This document shows positions 18,052 to 27,605 of a stretch of 64,000 nucleotides of DNA, one piece after another. Each line of letters begins with the position of its first letter. Positions within the stretch are counted from its first letter, which is position 1. A program made the position numbers and the translations under genes. The notes below the pieces were generated by a model. The model was not told the origin of the DNA, ran no database searches, and saw nothing but the letters and a program-made list of their open reading frames with translations. The stretch comes from JAQVCM01 sp040403095 (lineage in GTDB: Bacteria > Bacteroidota > Bacteroidia > Flavobacteriales_D > Crocinitomicaceae): positions 7,938 to 71,937 of the forward strand of contig JBBALI010000018.1 in the NCBI GenBank assembly GCA_040403095.1, read 5' to 3'.

Positions 18052-18088
18052 TTTGTTAAATCATTTTTTTTTTATGACATTTAACAAA
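18052..18088. promoter_or_regulatory. Inverted repeat between two divergent T9SS genes
   Basis: TTTGTTAAAT (18052-18061) and ATTTAACAAA (18079-18088) are perfect inverted arms around a T-rich centre, and lie midway between the starts of the two divergent genes. They may be a shared operator or back-to-back promoter elements; no consensus -7 box is obvious. Confidence 0.45.
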
Positions 18089-18105
18089 TTTAAAATTAAA
18101 AACTT

Positions 18106-21100
18106 ATGAAACCAAAATTAATCTTCCTTTTTATGACTTTATTGTCATTTAACGCTTTTTGTCAAAATCCTATATGGATTTTTGCGCCAAAATATTATTC
18201 TAATATTAGTGGAACAATTAGTAACCTCCCGTCAGGTCCAAATCCAAGTATTGATTACGCTGGTCAAGAAGCAAAGTGCTCTAGTAACGCAATAGCAGAT
18301 GAAGAAGGAAACTTGAGACTCTTTGTTGTTGATGGAAATGTTTACGACGGTTCTGGCTATCTTCTCGGGAATATGTTTTACGGCGGAAAAGACAATAAAG
18401 GCAGGTCAGAGACAGCCATTGTCACTAATCCAAATAATTGTAATGAAGTTTACATTTTCGCTGCAGGAAGAGATTACTCAAATTCAACTTCACCAGACCA
18501 AATGACCTACACAGTAGTTGATTTTTCTCAAACTTCCTCTACTAACCCGACTAGAGTTGGCGAAGTATATCCTTCTGTGCTGATGCCCTACACGCCAGCT
18601 CCACAAGGTAAAGAAGGAAATGTATTTTTTGCTGTATCAAAAAAATTGAGCGATAATTCTCATTTTATTTTTGTCTCAACACCTACTGATGTTAGAAAAT
18701 TTAAACTTGATGCAAATGGAATCACCTACGTTAATTCAATGAGCATGCCTGGCGGCTTTGGTCAAATGTTTGTCAGAGGGGAAATGGAATTATATGAAAG
18801 TTCAAACCCCTCTGCTGATGGTTATAAGTACAGAATTGCAGTCCCTTATGCTCGGGAAGCGTATTCATCTCAGTACGGTTCTACAATACAAACATTTCAT
18901 TCAGTTTATACAGCAAATTTAGATAATTCGGGCAATGTTATTTCTGGAACGGTTAACATTTATGACTATTTGCTAACTGCGGAAAGACCTTTTATTAGAG
19001 GACTCGAATTTGATAAAACTGGAAAATTCCTTTTCATCGTTCACAATCCGACAGCGTTATACACATCAACCATTGATTATGTTAACTATGACGTGGCAGA
19101 TGATAATTTTCCATTATTACTTGCAGGAGATAGTGATTTTAAAGATTCACAATTAGAATTTGGAAAAATTAATGGTCAAGAAGGATTATACCTCATTAAT
19201 AGTACCAAAATTGGTAGGCTTTCTATTCAGTATAACACTAACCCAAATTTAAGTGTAGTTTCCTTAAATGCTAATTATTTAAATCAAGGTATTCCAGCTT
19301 CTTACATGGGAACAGAAAATATTTGGACTGATTATGCTGATTTTAAGTCATATCTATTACCAGATCAAATTGATGGACTTGACTATTCTGATTTTAATTT
19401 TCAGTACTATGACAAATTATCGTTTTCAGCTGTGACAAATGCAACTTGGACCTCTACAACCAATCCTTTAAATAATGGTACTGCAAATTATGCATACATC
19501 AAAGACGAATTGAGAATCCCAAAAGGAAAAACAGTAACAATTTCTGGCATGACAATACATTTTGCCCCAAATGCTAGATTAGTTATTGAAAATGGCGATG
19601 GAACTTTACAAGGTGGTAAATTGACCTTGACAAATGGTACAAAGTTGACATCTGATGCTAGATGCGGTTCAAATACTTGGTTTGGAACTGAAGTTTGGGG
19701 AAATTCTTCTATTGCACAAGGTTCACTTACAAATTCACAACAAGGTAGGTTGATTATTTCTGGGACGTTAACTAAACCCGTGGTTATTGAGAATGCTATA
19801 AATGCTGTCGCTGCAAGAGCTACAAGCCCAATAAATAATGCCAACATTTCTGGTAAATATGGTGGAGTAATTCAAGCTACAAATGCAATTTTCTTAAATA
19901 ATCAGAACGATGCGATTGTAACGAATTACATTTCAGGCTCAACAAATAATCTTTCTAAGTTTGTTAACTGTACATTTAAAACAAATAGCGCCTTTAATAT
20001 TTTCGGCTTGCCTTTAGGAAACCATATTTATTTGAATGCTATACAAGGAGTTTCAATCACTGGTTCAGATTTTATCAATGAAGATTTTAATAACTTTAGT
20101 ATTGATAAGCAAGGAATAGGAATTAATGGAATAAATGCCAATTACTTTGTAGACAAAAGATGCAGTTTAGCACAGATTCCTTGCACTCCTGATGATCCAA
20201 ATACTTTTACGAATCTTACATACGGAATATATAATCTTTCATTTTCTAGCACTGCAACATTTAGAAGTGATGGAAATCTATATAATAACAATGCTATTGG
20301 TATTTTCGTTTATGGAACAACAGCTCCTACAATTGTGAGAAACACCTTTAAAATAAGAGAAATTTTGAGCTCAAATCCAATTATTAATCAAACTTCTGGC
20401 TTATACATGCTGGGAAGCACGGGCTATAAAATTGAGGAAAATTCTTTTGAAGAATTAGATAATCCTTTGATTATAAATTTCAACGGAAATTCTTTTGGAA
20501 TTGTAGTGCGAAATTCAGGAACGGCTGATAATTTTATTTATCGAAACACATTTAAAAACTTAAAAATTGGCGGTCAATCTGAATCAACTAACGGTTCTGT
20601 TCAAGTTGGAGGAAATGGAACAGGTTTAATTTGGAGATGTAATCGATTCAACGAATCAATCTACAGCTACGATCTTTCAGTGATGGAAGGAACAATTAAC
20701 TATCATCAGGGTTTCGTGATACCAACAACAGAAAGTTTGGCAAGATTAGCAGCTGCAAATAATAAGTTTTCATTAAATAATGAACCAGCAGCTTTTACCC
20801 ATGATTTTTTCGTTTCTCAAAACTCTACAATTAACAACATTAATTACGTTCATTATTTAAATGATGCCTTTTATGATTTAGATTCTTATACTACAAATAG
20901 AATTGCAATATCGAACGCCCAATTTAACGGCACAAACCTTACTTACAATTCAGAAGAAGGCTGTCCATCAAATTTTACATCGGGTCAAGTATATTTAAAA
21001 ATAAATCAACCTGAATCAGAAAACTTAACTACTCAAAGCACCTTAATTTTGGATGATCTATTTATACAACTTGAGAAAGAGCAATATGACCAAAATATCA

Positions 21101-21807
21101 AAAACTTAGAAATTCAGTCTAAATTGCAAGAAATCCTTTTAGATACATTGCTTGAAAACAAAAATGCAACCTTAGAAGAATTTTTATCACAATATGATGA
21201 TGAGGCTAGTTTGAAAATGCTTGCTGAGTTGCAAATCGGTGAAAAAGATGTTGAATCAGTTGTAAACTCACTTCAAAACGAAAAAGTTAAATTCAGTCAG
21301 GATTTTATCGATTTATTGAAAATCAAAGCTGAATTGCTAAAATCTGAAGATTATTTCTCATTCATGAATGAAAAGGAAAATCAAGAGTTCTACGTAAAAA
21401 GATTGAGTGAAATAGCAGAAAACAAAGAAGATGTTTTAACTGCGCACCAAGCAAGTATAATATTATCGTTTTCTAAACCTTTAGATTTAACATATCACTT
21501 TTTAGAAGTTGAAGAAGGTGGCGAAAAATCGATGAAAATTCCAACTTCAAATACAGAATCTAAAAGCAATTTAATTGTTTATCCAAATCCTGTGAAAAAC
21601 AAACTTGCAATTAATTTGGCTTTGGCAGAAAATGAACACGTTTCAGCAACTATTTTCTCAGTTCTTGGAAATACTATGGGAACATGGGAATTGAGCAATG
21701 AAAACAACGGGATTGATGTAAATCATTTTCAAGGTGGTGTTTATTTGATTCACGTAAACAATGCACAAGGAGAAAACATTCAAACGTTGCGTTTTGTGAA
21801 GCAATAG
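18106..21807 (+). CDS. Large T9SS type A secreted protein with beta-helix region
   Basis: 1233 residues. Residues 1-19 are a signal peptide (MKPKLIFLFMTLLSFNAFC). Residues about 20-420 look like a beta-propeller-type region with repeated FIFVSTPTDVRKFKLD-like strands. Residues about 455-880 resemble a right-handed parallel beta-helix (recurring N-rich turns such as IENAINAVAARATSP, TIVRNTFKIRE, FIYRNTFKNLKIGG). Residues about 965-1130 are charged and helical, possibly coiled coil (LEKEQYDQNIKNLEIQSKLQ). The final ~80 residues are a type A sorting domain (LIVYPNPVKNKLAINL ... GGVYLIHVNN ... LRFVKQ). Exported by T9SS; ligand unknown. A strong terminator follows. Confidence 0.88.
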   Translation: MKPKLIFLFMTLLSFNAFCQNPIWIFAPKYYSNISGTISNLPSGPNPSIDYAGQEAKCSSNAIADEEGNLRLFVVDGNVYDGSGYLLGNMFYGGKDNKGRSETAIVTNPNNCNEVYIFAAGRDYSNSTSPDQMTYTVVDFSQTSSTNPTRVGEVYPSVLMPYTPAPQGKEGNVFFAVSKKLSDNSHFIFVSTPTDVRKFKLDANGITYVNSMSMPGGFGQMFVRGEMELYESSNPSADGYKYRIAVPYAREAYSSQYGSTIQTFHSVYTANLDNSGNVISGTVNIYDYLLTAERPFIRGLEFDKTGKFLFIVHNPTALYTSTIDYVNYDVADDNFPLLLAGDSDFKDSQLEFGKINGQEGLYLINSTKIGRLSIQYNTNPNLSVVSLNANYLNQGIPASYMGTENIWTDYADFKSYLLPDQIDGLDYSDFNFQYYDKLSFSAVTNATWTSTTNPLNNGTANYAYIKDELRIPKGKTVTISGMTIHFAPNARLVIENGDGTLQGGKLTLTNGTKLTSDARCGSNTWFGTEVWGNSSIAQGSLTNSQQGRLIISGTLTKPVVIENAINAVAARATSPINNANISGKYGGVIQATNAIFLNNQNDAIVTNYISGSTNNLSKFVNCTFKTNSAFNIFGLPLGNHIYLNAIQGVSITGSDFINEDFNNFSIDKQGIGINGINANYFVDKRCSLAQIPCTPDDPNTFTNLTYGIYNLSFSSTATFRSDGNLYNNNAIGIFVYGTTAPTIVRNTFKIREILSSNPIINQTSGLYMLGSTGYKIEENSFEELDNPLIINFNGNSFGIVVRNSGTADNFIYRNTFKNLKIGGQSESTNGSVQVGGNGTGLIWRCNRFNESIYSYDLSVMEGTINYHQGFVIPTTESLARLAAANNKFSLNNEPAAFTHDFFVSQNSTINNINYVHYLNDAFYDLDSYTTNRIAISNAQFNGTNLTYNSEEGCPSNFTSGQVYLKINQPESENLTTQSTLILDDLFIQLEKEQYDQNIKNLEIQSKLQEILLDTLLENKNATLEEFLSQYDDEASLKMLAELQIGEKDVESVVNSLQNEKVKFSQDFIDLLKIKAELLKSEDYFSFMNEKENQEFYVKRLSEIAENKEDVLTAHQASIILSFSKPLDLTYHFLEVEEGGEKSMKIPTSNTESKSNLIVYPNPVKNKLAINLALAENEHVSATIFSVLGNTMGTWELSNENNGIDVNHFQGGVYLIHVNNAQGENIQTLRFVKQ

Positions 21808-21842
21808 ATTCAATTTAAACACTATTTAAATCGCGTTTAATC

Positions 21843-21877
21843 AAAGCGACTTTCAGTAAAATGAAAGTCGCTTTTTT
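21843..21877 (+). terminator. Rho-independent terminator
   Basis: Perfect 13-bp stem (AAAGCGACTTTCA / TGAAAGTCGCTTT), 6-nt loop and T-run, 35 nt after the stop of the 1233-residue T9SS protein gene. Confidence 0.92.
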
Positions 21878-21913
21878 GCGCCTTTACTTTTTCTCGTACC
21901 TTTATCCCAATTC

Positions 21914-22933
21914 ATGGCGACTTTCAAAGACAATTTTCAAATTTTGCGTCACCTTACGTTTGCACGTTTGGCGAATTTGGTATTGTTGCGTTTTTCTTAC
22001 CGCATTTCGCGGATTTTGAAGCGCAGCATCGTTTGGGGAAAGCCGTTTACAGTGAGCATTGAACCAACGACTGCTTGCAATTTGGGCTGTTCTGAATGTC
22101 CGAGTGGGTTGAAAAATTTCACTCGTCCTACTGGGAAATTAGACTTGGAACTCAACCGACAATTGATTCAACAATTGGGAAAACAGCTTTTTTACATCAA
22201 TTACTATTTCCAAGGCGAACCATTTTTGCATCCGCAGTTTTTAGACTTGATCAAAGATGCGAAAAAGCAACACATTTATACGGCTACTTCTACCAACGCT
22301 CATTTTATCACACCGCAAAAAGCAACGGAGATTGTAGCTTCTGGTTTGGATCGATTGATTATTTCCATTGATGGTTTGACGCAAAAAACATATGAAAGTT
22401 ACCGAGTTCATGGCACGTTGAGCAAAGTGATTGAAGGTGCCAAATTATTGGTCGAAGCCAAAAAAGCAGCCAATTCAGCAACTCCACATTTGATTTTTCA
22501 ATTTTTGGTCGTGAAACCGAATGAACACGAAATTGATGGCGTTTTTGATTTGGCGAAAACGTTGGAAATTGATGAAGTGCGACTGAAATCTGCACAAGTG
22601 TATGATTACCAAAAGGGCCATGAATTGATTCCTGAAAATGAAAAATATGCGCGTTACAAACGCCAAAAAGACGGAACGTATCGCTTGAAATACAAAACTG
22701 GAAATCATTGTTGGCGCATGTGGTCATCCTGCGTATTGACTTGGGACGCGCAAGTAGTGCCTTGCTGTTTCGACAAAGACGCCAAACATGTATTGGGCTC
22801 AGCAGTGACTGAAAATTTTGACAAACTTTGGAAATCCAAAAAATACAACGATTTCAGATTGGCAGTATTGACGAAAAGAAATCAAATCGACATTTGTCAG
22901 AATTGCTCTGAGGGAACCAAAGTTTGGGTTTAA
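21914..22933 (+). CDS. Radical SAM protein with SPASM-like C-terminal domain
   Basis: 339 residues. The 4Fe-4S/SAM motif CNLGCSEC (CxxxCxxC) is at about residues 55-62, preceded by SIEPTTA, and YYFQGEPFLHPQFLDLI carries the GEP motif for SAM binding. ISIDGLTQKTYESYRVHG is typical of the SPASM-containing subgroup. The C-terminus has further cysteines (SSCVLTWDAQVVPCCFD ... ICQNCSEG) that would bind an auxiliary cluster. This subgroup includes peptide- and sugar-modifying enzymes; the substrate is unknown here, and no precursor-peptide gene is next to it. Its stop overlaps the convergent permease stop by 4 nt. Confidence 0.88.
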   Translation: MATFKDNFQILRHLTFARLANLVLLRFSYRISRILKRSIVWGKPFTVSIEPTTACNLGCSECPSGLKNFTRPTGKLDLELNRQLIQQLGKQLFYINYYFQGEPFLHPQFLDLIKDAKKQHIYTATSTNAHFITPQKATEIVASGLDRLIISIDGLTQKTYESYRVHGTLSKVIEGAKLLVEAKKAANSATPHLIFQFLVVKPNEHEIDGVFDLAKTLEIDEVRLKSAQVYDYQKGHELIPENEKYARYKRQKDGTYRLKYKTGNHCWRMWSSCVLTWDAQVVPCCFDKDAKHVLGSAVTENFDKLWKSKKYNDFRLAVLTKRNQIDICQNCSEGTKVWV

Positions 22934-24090
22934 GCCGGTTTATCTCCTTTGGAAGTTGGCTTGTTGAAATTGTCAGTAAAGAAGAAAATCTTGTTCAACA
23001 ATTGCATCATGGCGTTTTTATCATTTTCCTCCGTCTCTTCAATTTCTTCAATCGTTTTGGTTTTGTAATTGTCGTGATACAATTTGATCATCAGTAGAAA
23101 ATAAGAAATCAGCAAAGGACCAAAAACCAAACCAGTTAAACCGAAAAATTTGAGTCCGAAAATGACGCCCAACACGGTAGTTACTGGATGTACATCTCCG
23201 ATTTTTTTCGAAACGTACATGCGCACCAAATTATCTAAATTAGTTAAAACCAAAAGACAGAAAACAATGACAAAAACGCCTTGCCAATTGTGGTTGATTG
23301 CAAACAAATAAATCGCCACCGGAATCCAAATTACTGCTGTTCCTACCAAAGGAATAATAGACGCAAATCCCGTCAAAATCGCATAAATTCCAGCGTCAGG
23401 AATTCCTGCAATCAGAAAAGCGATGTATGCCGATATTCCTTGAGCGGTTGCAACTGCTGGCACACCAATCGCATTTCCAAAGGTTTGATCAACCAACTCT
23501 TTGCTAAACAAATTGATTTTATCATCTTCAAAAGGCAAATAATGCATCAATTTTATTTCTAGCTTTTTCACATTGACTAGCAAGAAATACAGTAAAAAAT
23601 ACATCATCAATAAACTCGCTGCGATGCTGAGCGAAGAACTCAAAAAATCGCCTGCATTTTGAGAAACGAATTTGGTAATATTGGAAACCACATTTTGTGC
23701 TGAAACATGGATGTGAAACTGTTCTAATTTCTGAGAAAAAACGTTGACATAATCTTTAATTAAATCTGTGTTGGAGGTTAATTTTGATACCTTTCCCAAA
23801 ATCATTGTAATCAGCACTCCAACTGGTAAAACAACAATTAGAAAAGAAATAATAATGATTATAATGGCTGCAAAAGGCTTTTTAAATTTCTTTTGAAAAA
23901 CCAAATAAGCCATGAATTTTCTGAAGAGAATATAGAAAATAATCGCACCAAGAAAAGAACTTAAAAATTCAGATAAGCCGAAAAGCAAAAAGGCAGCTGT
24001 AGCAAAAATCAAAAATCCTGCGAGGTATTTATTTACAAATTCACTTGCTTGCATGTTAAAATCTTTAAATTTAGGTTGATTGTGTGTCAT
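22930..24090 (-). CDS. AI-2E family transporter (TqsA/PerM-like permease)
   Basis: 386 residues from the ATG at 24090. About eight membrane helices are visible, with paired hydrophobic segments at the N-terminus (FLIFATAAFLLFGLSEFLSS, AAIIIIIISFLIVVLPVGVL) and the conserved core PAVATAQGISAYIAFLIAGIPDAGIYAILTGFASIIPLVGTAVIWIPVAIYL. The family includes putative AI-2 exporters and ion antiporters; the substrate is uncertain. An in-frame TTG at 24099 is passed over because a good promoter (24097-24125) abuts the ATG. The last ~35 residues are charged and cytoplasmic. Confidence 0.85.
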   Translation of the reverse strand: MTHNQPKFKDFNMQASEFVNKYLAGFLIFATAAFLLFGLSEFLSSFLGAIIFYILFRKFMAYLVFQKKFKKPFAAIIIIIISFLIVVLPVGVLITMILGKVSKLTSNTDLIKDYVNVFSQKLEQFHIHVSAQNVVSNITKFVSQNAGDFLSSSLSIAASLLMMYFLLYFLLVNVKKLEIKLMHYLPFEDDKINLFSKELVDQTFGNAIGVPAVATAQGISAYIAFLIAGIPDAGIYAILTGFASIIPLVGTAVIWIPVAIYLFAINHNWQGVFVIVFCLLVLTNLDNLVRMYVSKKIGDVHPVTTVLGVIFGLKFFGLTGLVFGPLLISYFLLMIKLYHDNYKTKTIEEIEETEENDKNAMMQLLNKIFFFTDNFNKPTSKGDKPA

Positions 24091-24096
24091 TTTTAC

Positions 24097-24125
24097 CAAA
24101 GATACAACAATTGCTTTGAGTTCAA
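24097..24125 (-). promoter_or_regulatory. Promoter of the AI-2E family transporter gene
   Basis: TTG (24123-24125), 18-nt spacer, TATCTTTG (24097-24104) on the minus strand, a complete match to the Bacteroidota -33/-7 pattern with only 6 nt to the ATG, so the mRNA would be nearly leaderless or start inside the gene. Confidence 0.55.
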
Positions 24126-24142
24126 TTACATAATTCTCGCAT

Positions 24143-24168
24143 AAAAAAAGGCCAACCTAAGTTGACCT
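24143..24168 (-). terminator. Rho-independent terminator
   Basis: Minus-strand stem AGGTCAAC / GTTGGCCT (8 bp with one G-T pair), 4-nt loop and seven T, 27 nt after the stop of the 361-residue T9SS protein gene. Confidence 0.82.
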
Positions 24169-24194
24169 AATTCCTTTAAGAAAAAGCTTTAAAA

Positions 24195-25280
24195 CTATTT
24201 CACGAAATTCTTTACCGAAACGCCAGTATTTGAATTGAGTTGAATCATGTATGAACCGCTTTTCAAACTGGAAACATCAACCATCTGTTGCGCGCCATTG
24301 GCTAACTTCCCGTCTAAAATCAATTTTCCATCAGTGGAAAAAATACGGTATTCCTCAAATTTTGTTGAAGATTGAATCACCATCCAATCTTGCACTGGGT
24401 TTGGGTAAATTGAAACAGAAATCGATTCTACTTCACTGATTCCAACCGTGTAATTGTTTTTGTATTGAACAGAAGTTACAGTTTCTGTACCTTGTACAAC
24501 ATTTGTTTTTACTAGTAAAATCGGTTCCTTTTCTTCAACAGCCCTCCATTCGTATTCATGGCTTTCTGGAACAGGAATTGGGACCCAAAAAGCGAAACCG
24601 TTGAAGGAAACATAAAATGAATCTGACTCAGTAATTCTATGGTGAATTCTCAATGCATTGTAGGAACCAAGCGGCGTTGTAACTTGTCCCCAACCATCTA
24701 CATCTGTTTGTCGTGTTCTGTGTTGAATCCAAATTCCATCATAAATCGGGTTTAAATCCAATTTGGTATATCCTCTTGAAAAGTGGGAATTTCCATAATC
24801 AAGTGGGAATTTGTATTTTGTTTCAATCGTATCCGATTTGGCAGGAATTTCTTGACCATTCACAGACAATTTTAAGCCAACCATGGTCAAAGAATCCGTT
24901 CTCAATTTATAAAACTGGCTGATATCAGAAATCGTAATTGGTAATTGTGCTGGTAAATTATTCAACGGCAAACCATTTGTCGCGACATAATAAGAAGCCC
25001 TGTAATTTTGTGGAACCGTGCTACCGAAAACAAATTGAATATATAATCCTGCAGATGTCACTGGTTGATATTCGTTTAAAGTTTGTCCATTAAACTGTAA
25101 ATTTGAAAAATCCCAAGTGTAATCGTTACCAGTTGTGATAAAATCCATCGTATTGTCAATCACAGCATCAGAAACGCGCAAAGTATCATCTGTTTGCGGA
25201 ACGTGAGTTGAATTTATAGTAATCTGAGAGTATCCTAGGAATGAAACGCCAATCATGGAGAGTAGTAGACATTTTTTCAT
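24195..25280 (-). CDS. T9SS type A sorting-domain protein of unknown function
   Basis: 361 residues. A signal peptide is present (MKKCLLLSMIGVSFLGYSQ). The body (residues 20-280) is beta-rich with no recognised motif (YTWDFSNLQFNGQTLNEY, GWGQVTTPLGSYNALRIHHR); the latter segment resembles extracellular proteins of Bacteroidota that are otherwise uncharacterised. The C-terminal ~75 residues are a type A sorting domain (VSIYPNPVQDWMVIQ ... SGSYMIQL ... VKNFVK). It is 62 nt downstream of the lipoprotein gene, with a TATATTTG -7-like element at 25303-25310, so it may have its own promoter as well as being the last gene of the sigma-factor operon. A terminator follows. Confidence 0.82.
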   Translation of the reverse strand: MKKCLLLSMIGVSFLGYSQITINSTHVPQTDDTLRVSDAVIDNTMDFITTGNDYTWDFSNLQFNGQTLNEYQPVTSAGLYIQFVFGSTVPQNYRASYYVATNGLPLNNLPAQLPITISDISQFYKLRTDSLTMVGLKLSVNGQEIPAKSDTIETKYKFPLDYGNSHFSRGYTKLDLNPIYDGIWIQHRTRQTDVDGWGQVTTPLGSYNALRIHHRITESDSFYVSFNGFAFWVPIPVPESHEYEWRAVEEKEPILLVKTNVVQGTETVTSVQYKNNYTVGISEVESISVSIYPNPVQDWMVIQSSTKFEEYRIFSTDGKLILDGKLANGAQQMVDVSSLKSGSYMIQLNSNTGVSVKNFVK

Positions 25281-25342
25281 ATTTTCGATTTATAGTTTTA
25301 TACAAATATATACAATTGATTCAGAAGAGAATCATTTAACTT

Positions 25343-26425
25343 TTAGTTCAATGAAATTCCAAATGCAACATCGAGGTCAAGGGGAACAACAGTTGGCGAA
25401 ATATTACTTTTAACATTTACATGAATGTGTCCTTTCAAAATGTAAACCGCTTTTCCCTGGGGATTTAGCCCATAATATTTCACATCGTATACAACGATTT
25501 GATTGGATGGATTGGGAGTTAAATGTGAAGAATAAACGACGTTATTTTTAACTACCTTCACTTTGGACTTAAAGTCCCATTCCGAAGGAAAAAGTAAGCC
25601 AGATTGATAAAAATCATTAATGTTTTTTCCTGTTAGATCACCATCAACAATCACACTTCTCAGACTTCGAACTCCATTGGTGAAAAGCACCTCCGCTTGA
25701 ATCAAATGTGTTTCATCTTCAAGGTATTTATCTAGTTGCATCATGTTACTCACAGGAACTCCATCTTGAAACCATTTTACTGATTGCACAACACCAATTT
25801 GTGGATCAATCCATGCCATCAAATTGTTGTTTTGATCCAACACAAATTCCAATTCAAATGCGGCATTTGGCTTGAATCCAACAATTACTTCATTACACAA
25901 GGTTTGTACTTCATTATCATCAAAAGTTACATGCGCACAAACTTGATATTTTCCTGGATCACGAATTTCGAGATTGTCTAAAACTGTTTGCATCACGCCA
26001 TTTACTTCCCACTCCACTTTGATGATGGATTCACTGTTAGGTAAAGAATCTTTTTTAATCGAAAACAATGGAGGTTGAGGCGCTAAATAAGCAAAAGAAA
26101 TGGCTGATTGATTTGAAAATTCTGGCACATGAGGATTTTGAAAATCAACATCGCCACCAAAAACACCAATTTCCACCCTAAAATCCTCATTTCCTAAATT
26201 CCCTTTAAAAAAATCGACTCCATTCCACAAAGCGCTTTCTGTGGTCATTACAACGTTATTATCACCTGCTCGCAGATCAATTTCTTCGCTTCCAAAAGTT
26301 CCAATTGCAGTAAAAACAGGTGTTGAAGACCCTGGAGGCGGAATGATTTCATTCTTCTTGCAAGCGTTCAAAATGAACACCAAAGTGATCAAAGAAAAGC
26401 TGAATATTTTTCTAGTTTTAAACAT
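25343..26425 (-). CDS. Lipoprotein of unknown function
   Basis: 360 residues. The N-terminus is a lipoprotein signal ending in the lipobox LNAC followed by KKNE, near residue 22, so the protein is probably outer-membrane anchored. The remainder is beta-rich with repeated turns (GTFGSEEIDLRAGDNNVVMT, YQVCAHVTFDDNEVQTLCNEV) and may contain PKD- or Ig-like folds. I do not recognise a family. It starts 1 nt after the stop of the barrel protein gene and is therefore in the same operon as the ECF sigma factor. Confidence 0.75.
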   Translation of the reverse strand: MFKTRKIFSFSLITLVFILNACKKNEIIPPPGSSTPVFTAIGTFGSEEIDLRAGDNNVVMTTESALWNGVDFFKGNLGNEDFRVEIGVFGGDVDFQNPHVPEFSNQSAISFAYLAPQPPLFSIKKDSLPNSESIIKVEWEVNGVMQTVLDNLEIRDPGKYQVCAHVTFDDNEVQTLCNEVIVGFKPNAAFELEFVLDQNNNLMAWIDPQIGVVQSVKWFQDGVPVSNMMQLDKYLEDETHLIQAEVLFTNGVRSLRSVIVDGDLTGKNINDFYQSGLLFPSEWDFKSKVKVVKNNVVYSSHLTPNPSNQIVVYDVKYYGLNPQGKAVYILKGHIHVNVKSNISPTVVPLDLDVAFGISLN

Positions 26426-26426
26426 T

Positions 26427-27605
26427 TTAAAATTTTGTTATCGTTTTTCGAATAGTAATTTGACCACTAAACGGATTGTTTCTTATAATTCCAATAAATT
26501 GAGAATCGTCCACTTGCTGCATCAATTGCGTACTTAGTTGCATTCCCACATTCCAACCTCTTGCTAGCTCTAATTGATAACCTAAACTTGGTTTCAAGCC
26601 AAAATGATTTAGACCGACTTTTTGTCCGATATACACTTCATCTTGACTCAATTCTCCATCTTCAAGTTGTGAAAACCTCATCAATGAACTGGCTATAAAA
26701 GTTGGTGCAATGCCTACAGAAAAGGTTTGTTTGTTTTTCCTAAAGTCAATGCTTAAAGGTAATTCCAACGTATAAATTTGTTTATATCTGAAATTTTGTT
26801 CATAATTGGTAGATCCGAAATTATAGACTTTGGATTTGCGATTGATTTCTAAATTATTTGAAAACGTTGTATTCAAATTCAAACCTGCTGAGAATCCAAA
26901 TCCTTCTGGGCTGTATTGATAACCAGCACCAATATTGATTGTCGGCATCCAATTGCTTTCACTTGTTTGCATAAACGACTCTGCCAAACCAGCACCAATT
27001 TGCACGTACAAAACGTTTGATTTGCGCTTCAAAATCAAGTTTTTAAAGTTTGATGTCACCAAAGAAATTGGCTGATTTGGAAATGTCAACAATTTCAGCT
27101 TTTCAATTGAGAATGTGGGTTGATCTTCAAATTGCACGGGCAATTCAATTTGATTTTCAATAGATTGGACATTCTCACCTCCTGGATTAGAAAACTCATT
27201 TGATGTAAATAAAGATTCAGAATTTGCCAATAGTTTTTTGTTAATTTGCCTCAATCGGCTGACATTTTTTGTTGTCTTTTCAGCTTTCAGAACAATATCA
27301 ACAGACTTCACTTGCATTTTTTGAATGGCTGAAACTGAATTTGTTTGTGTAATATTTTTTATTTGATTGTTTACAGTTTCATTGGAAGCATTTCCTGATT
27401 TTGCAGTAGACTCAGGAAAAAAGAAAGTTGAAATCAACGCCAAACAGACGATCGTTCCACCAAAAATCCAACCCAATCCTTTTTTCTTTTTTGTTTGAGG
27501 CAGCATTGCTTCCATTTCAGTCCAATAAGACTCCTGAAAAGGAACATTCAACTGATTTGCTGAATCTCTAAACAATTGATCTATATCTTCTTCCGTCCAG
27601 TTCAT
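26427..27605 (-). CDS. Putative anti-sigma-like membrane protein with beta-barrel C-terminus
   Basis: 392 residues. The N-terminus (MNWTEEDIDQLFRDSANQL) resembles the cytoplasmic part of Bacteroidota anti-sigma proteins; one membrane helix (GWIFGGTIVCLALISTFFF) follows at residues ~45-63. The middle is a flexible linker (about 65-170). The last ~200 residues have the alternating strands of an outer-membrane beta-barrel porin (YVQIGAGLAESFMQT, INIGAGYQYSPEGFGFSAGLNL, LELPLSIDFRKNKQTFSVGIAP). Its ATG overlaps the sigma-factor stop (ATGA), which is the usual arrangement for sigma/anti-sigma pairs. One inner-membrane helix and an outer-membrane-like barrel in one chain is unusual. The anti-sigma role is inference. 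Confidence 0.65.
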   Translation of the reverse strand: MNWTEEDIDQLFRDSANQLNVPFQESYWTEMEAMLPQTKKKKGLGWIFGGTIVCLALISTFFFPESTAKSGNASNETVNNQIKNITQTNSVSAIQKMQVKSVDIVLKAEKTTKNVSRLRQINKKLLANSESLFTSNEFSNPGGENVQSIENQIELPVQFEDQPTFSIEKLKLLTFPNQPISLVTSNFKNLILKRKSNVLYVQIGAGLAESFMQTSESNWMPTINIGAGYQYSPEGFGFSAGLNLNTTFSNNLEINRKSKVYNFGSTNYEQNFRYKQIYTLELPLSIDFRKNKQTFSVGIAPTFIASSLMRFSQLEDGELSQDEVYIGQKVGLNHFGLKPSLGYQLELARGWNVGMQLSTQLMQQVDDSQFIGIIRNNPFSGQITIRKTITKF

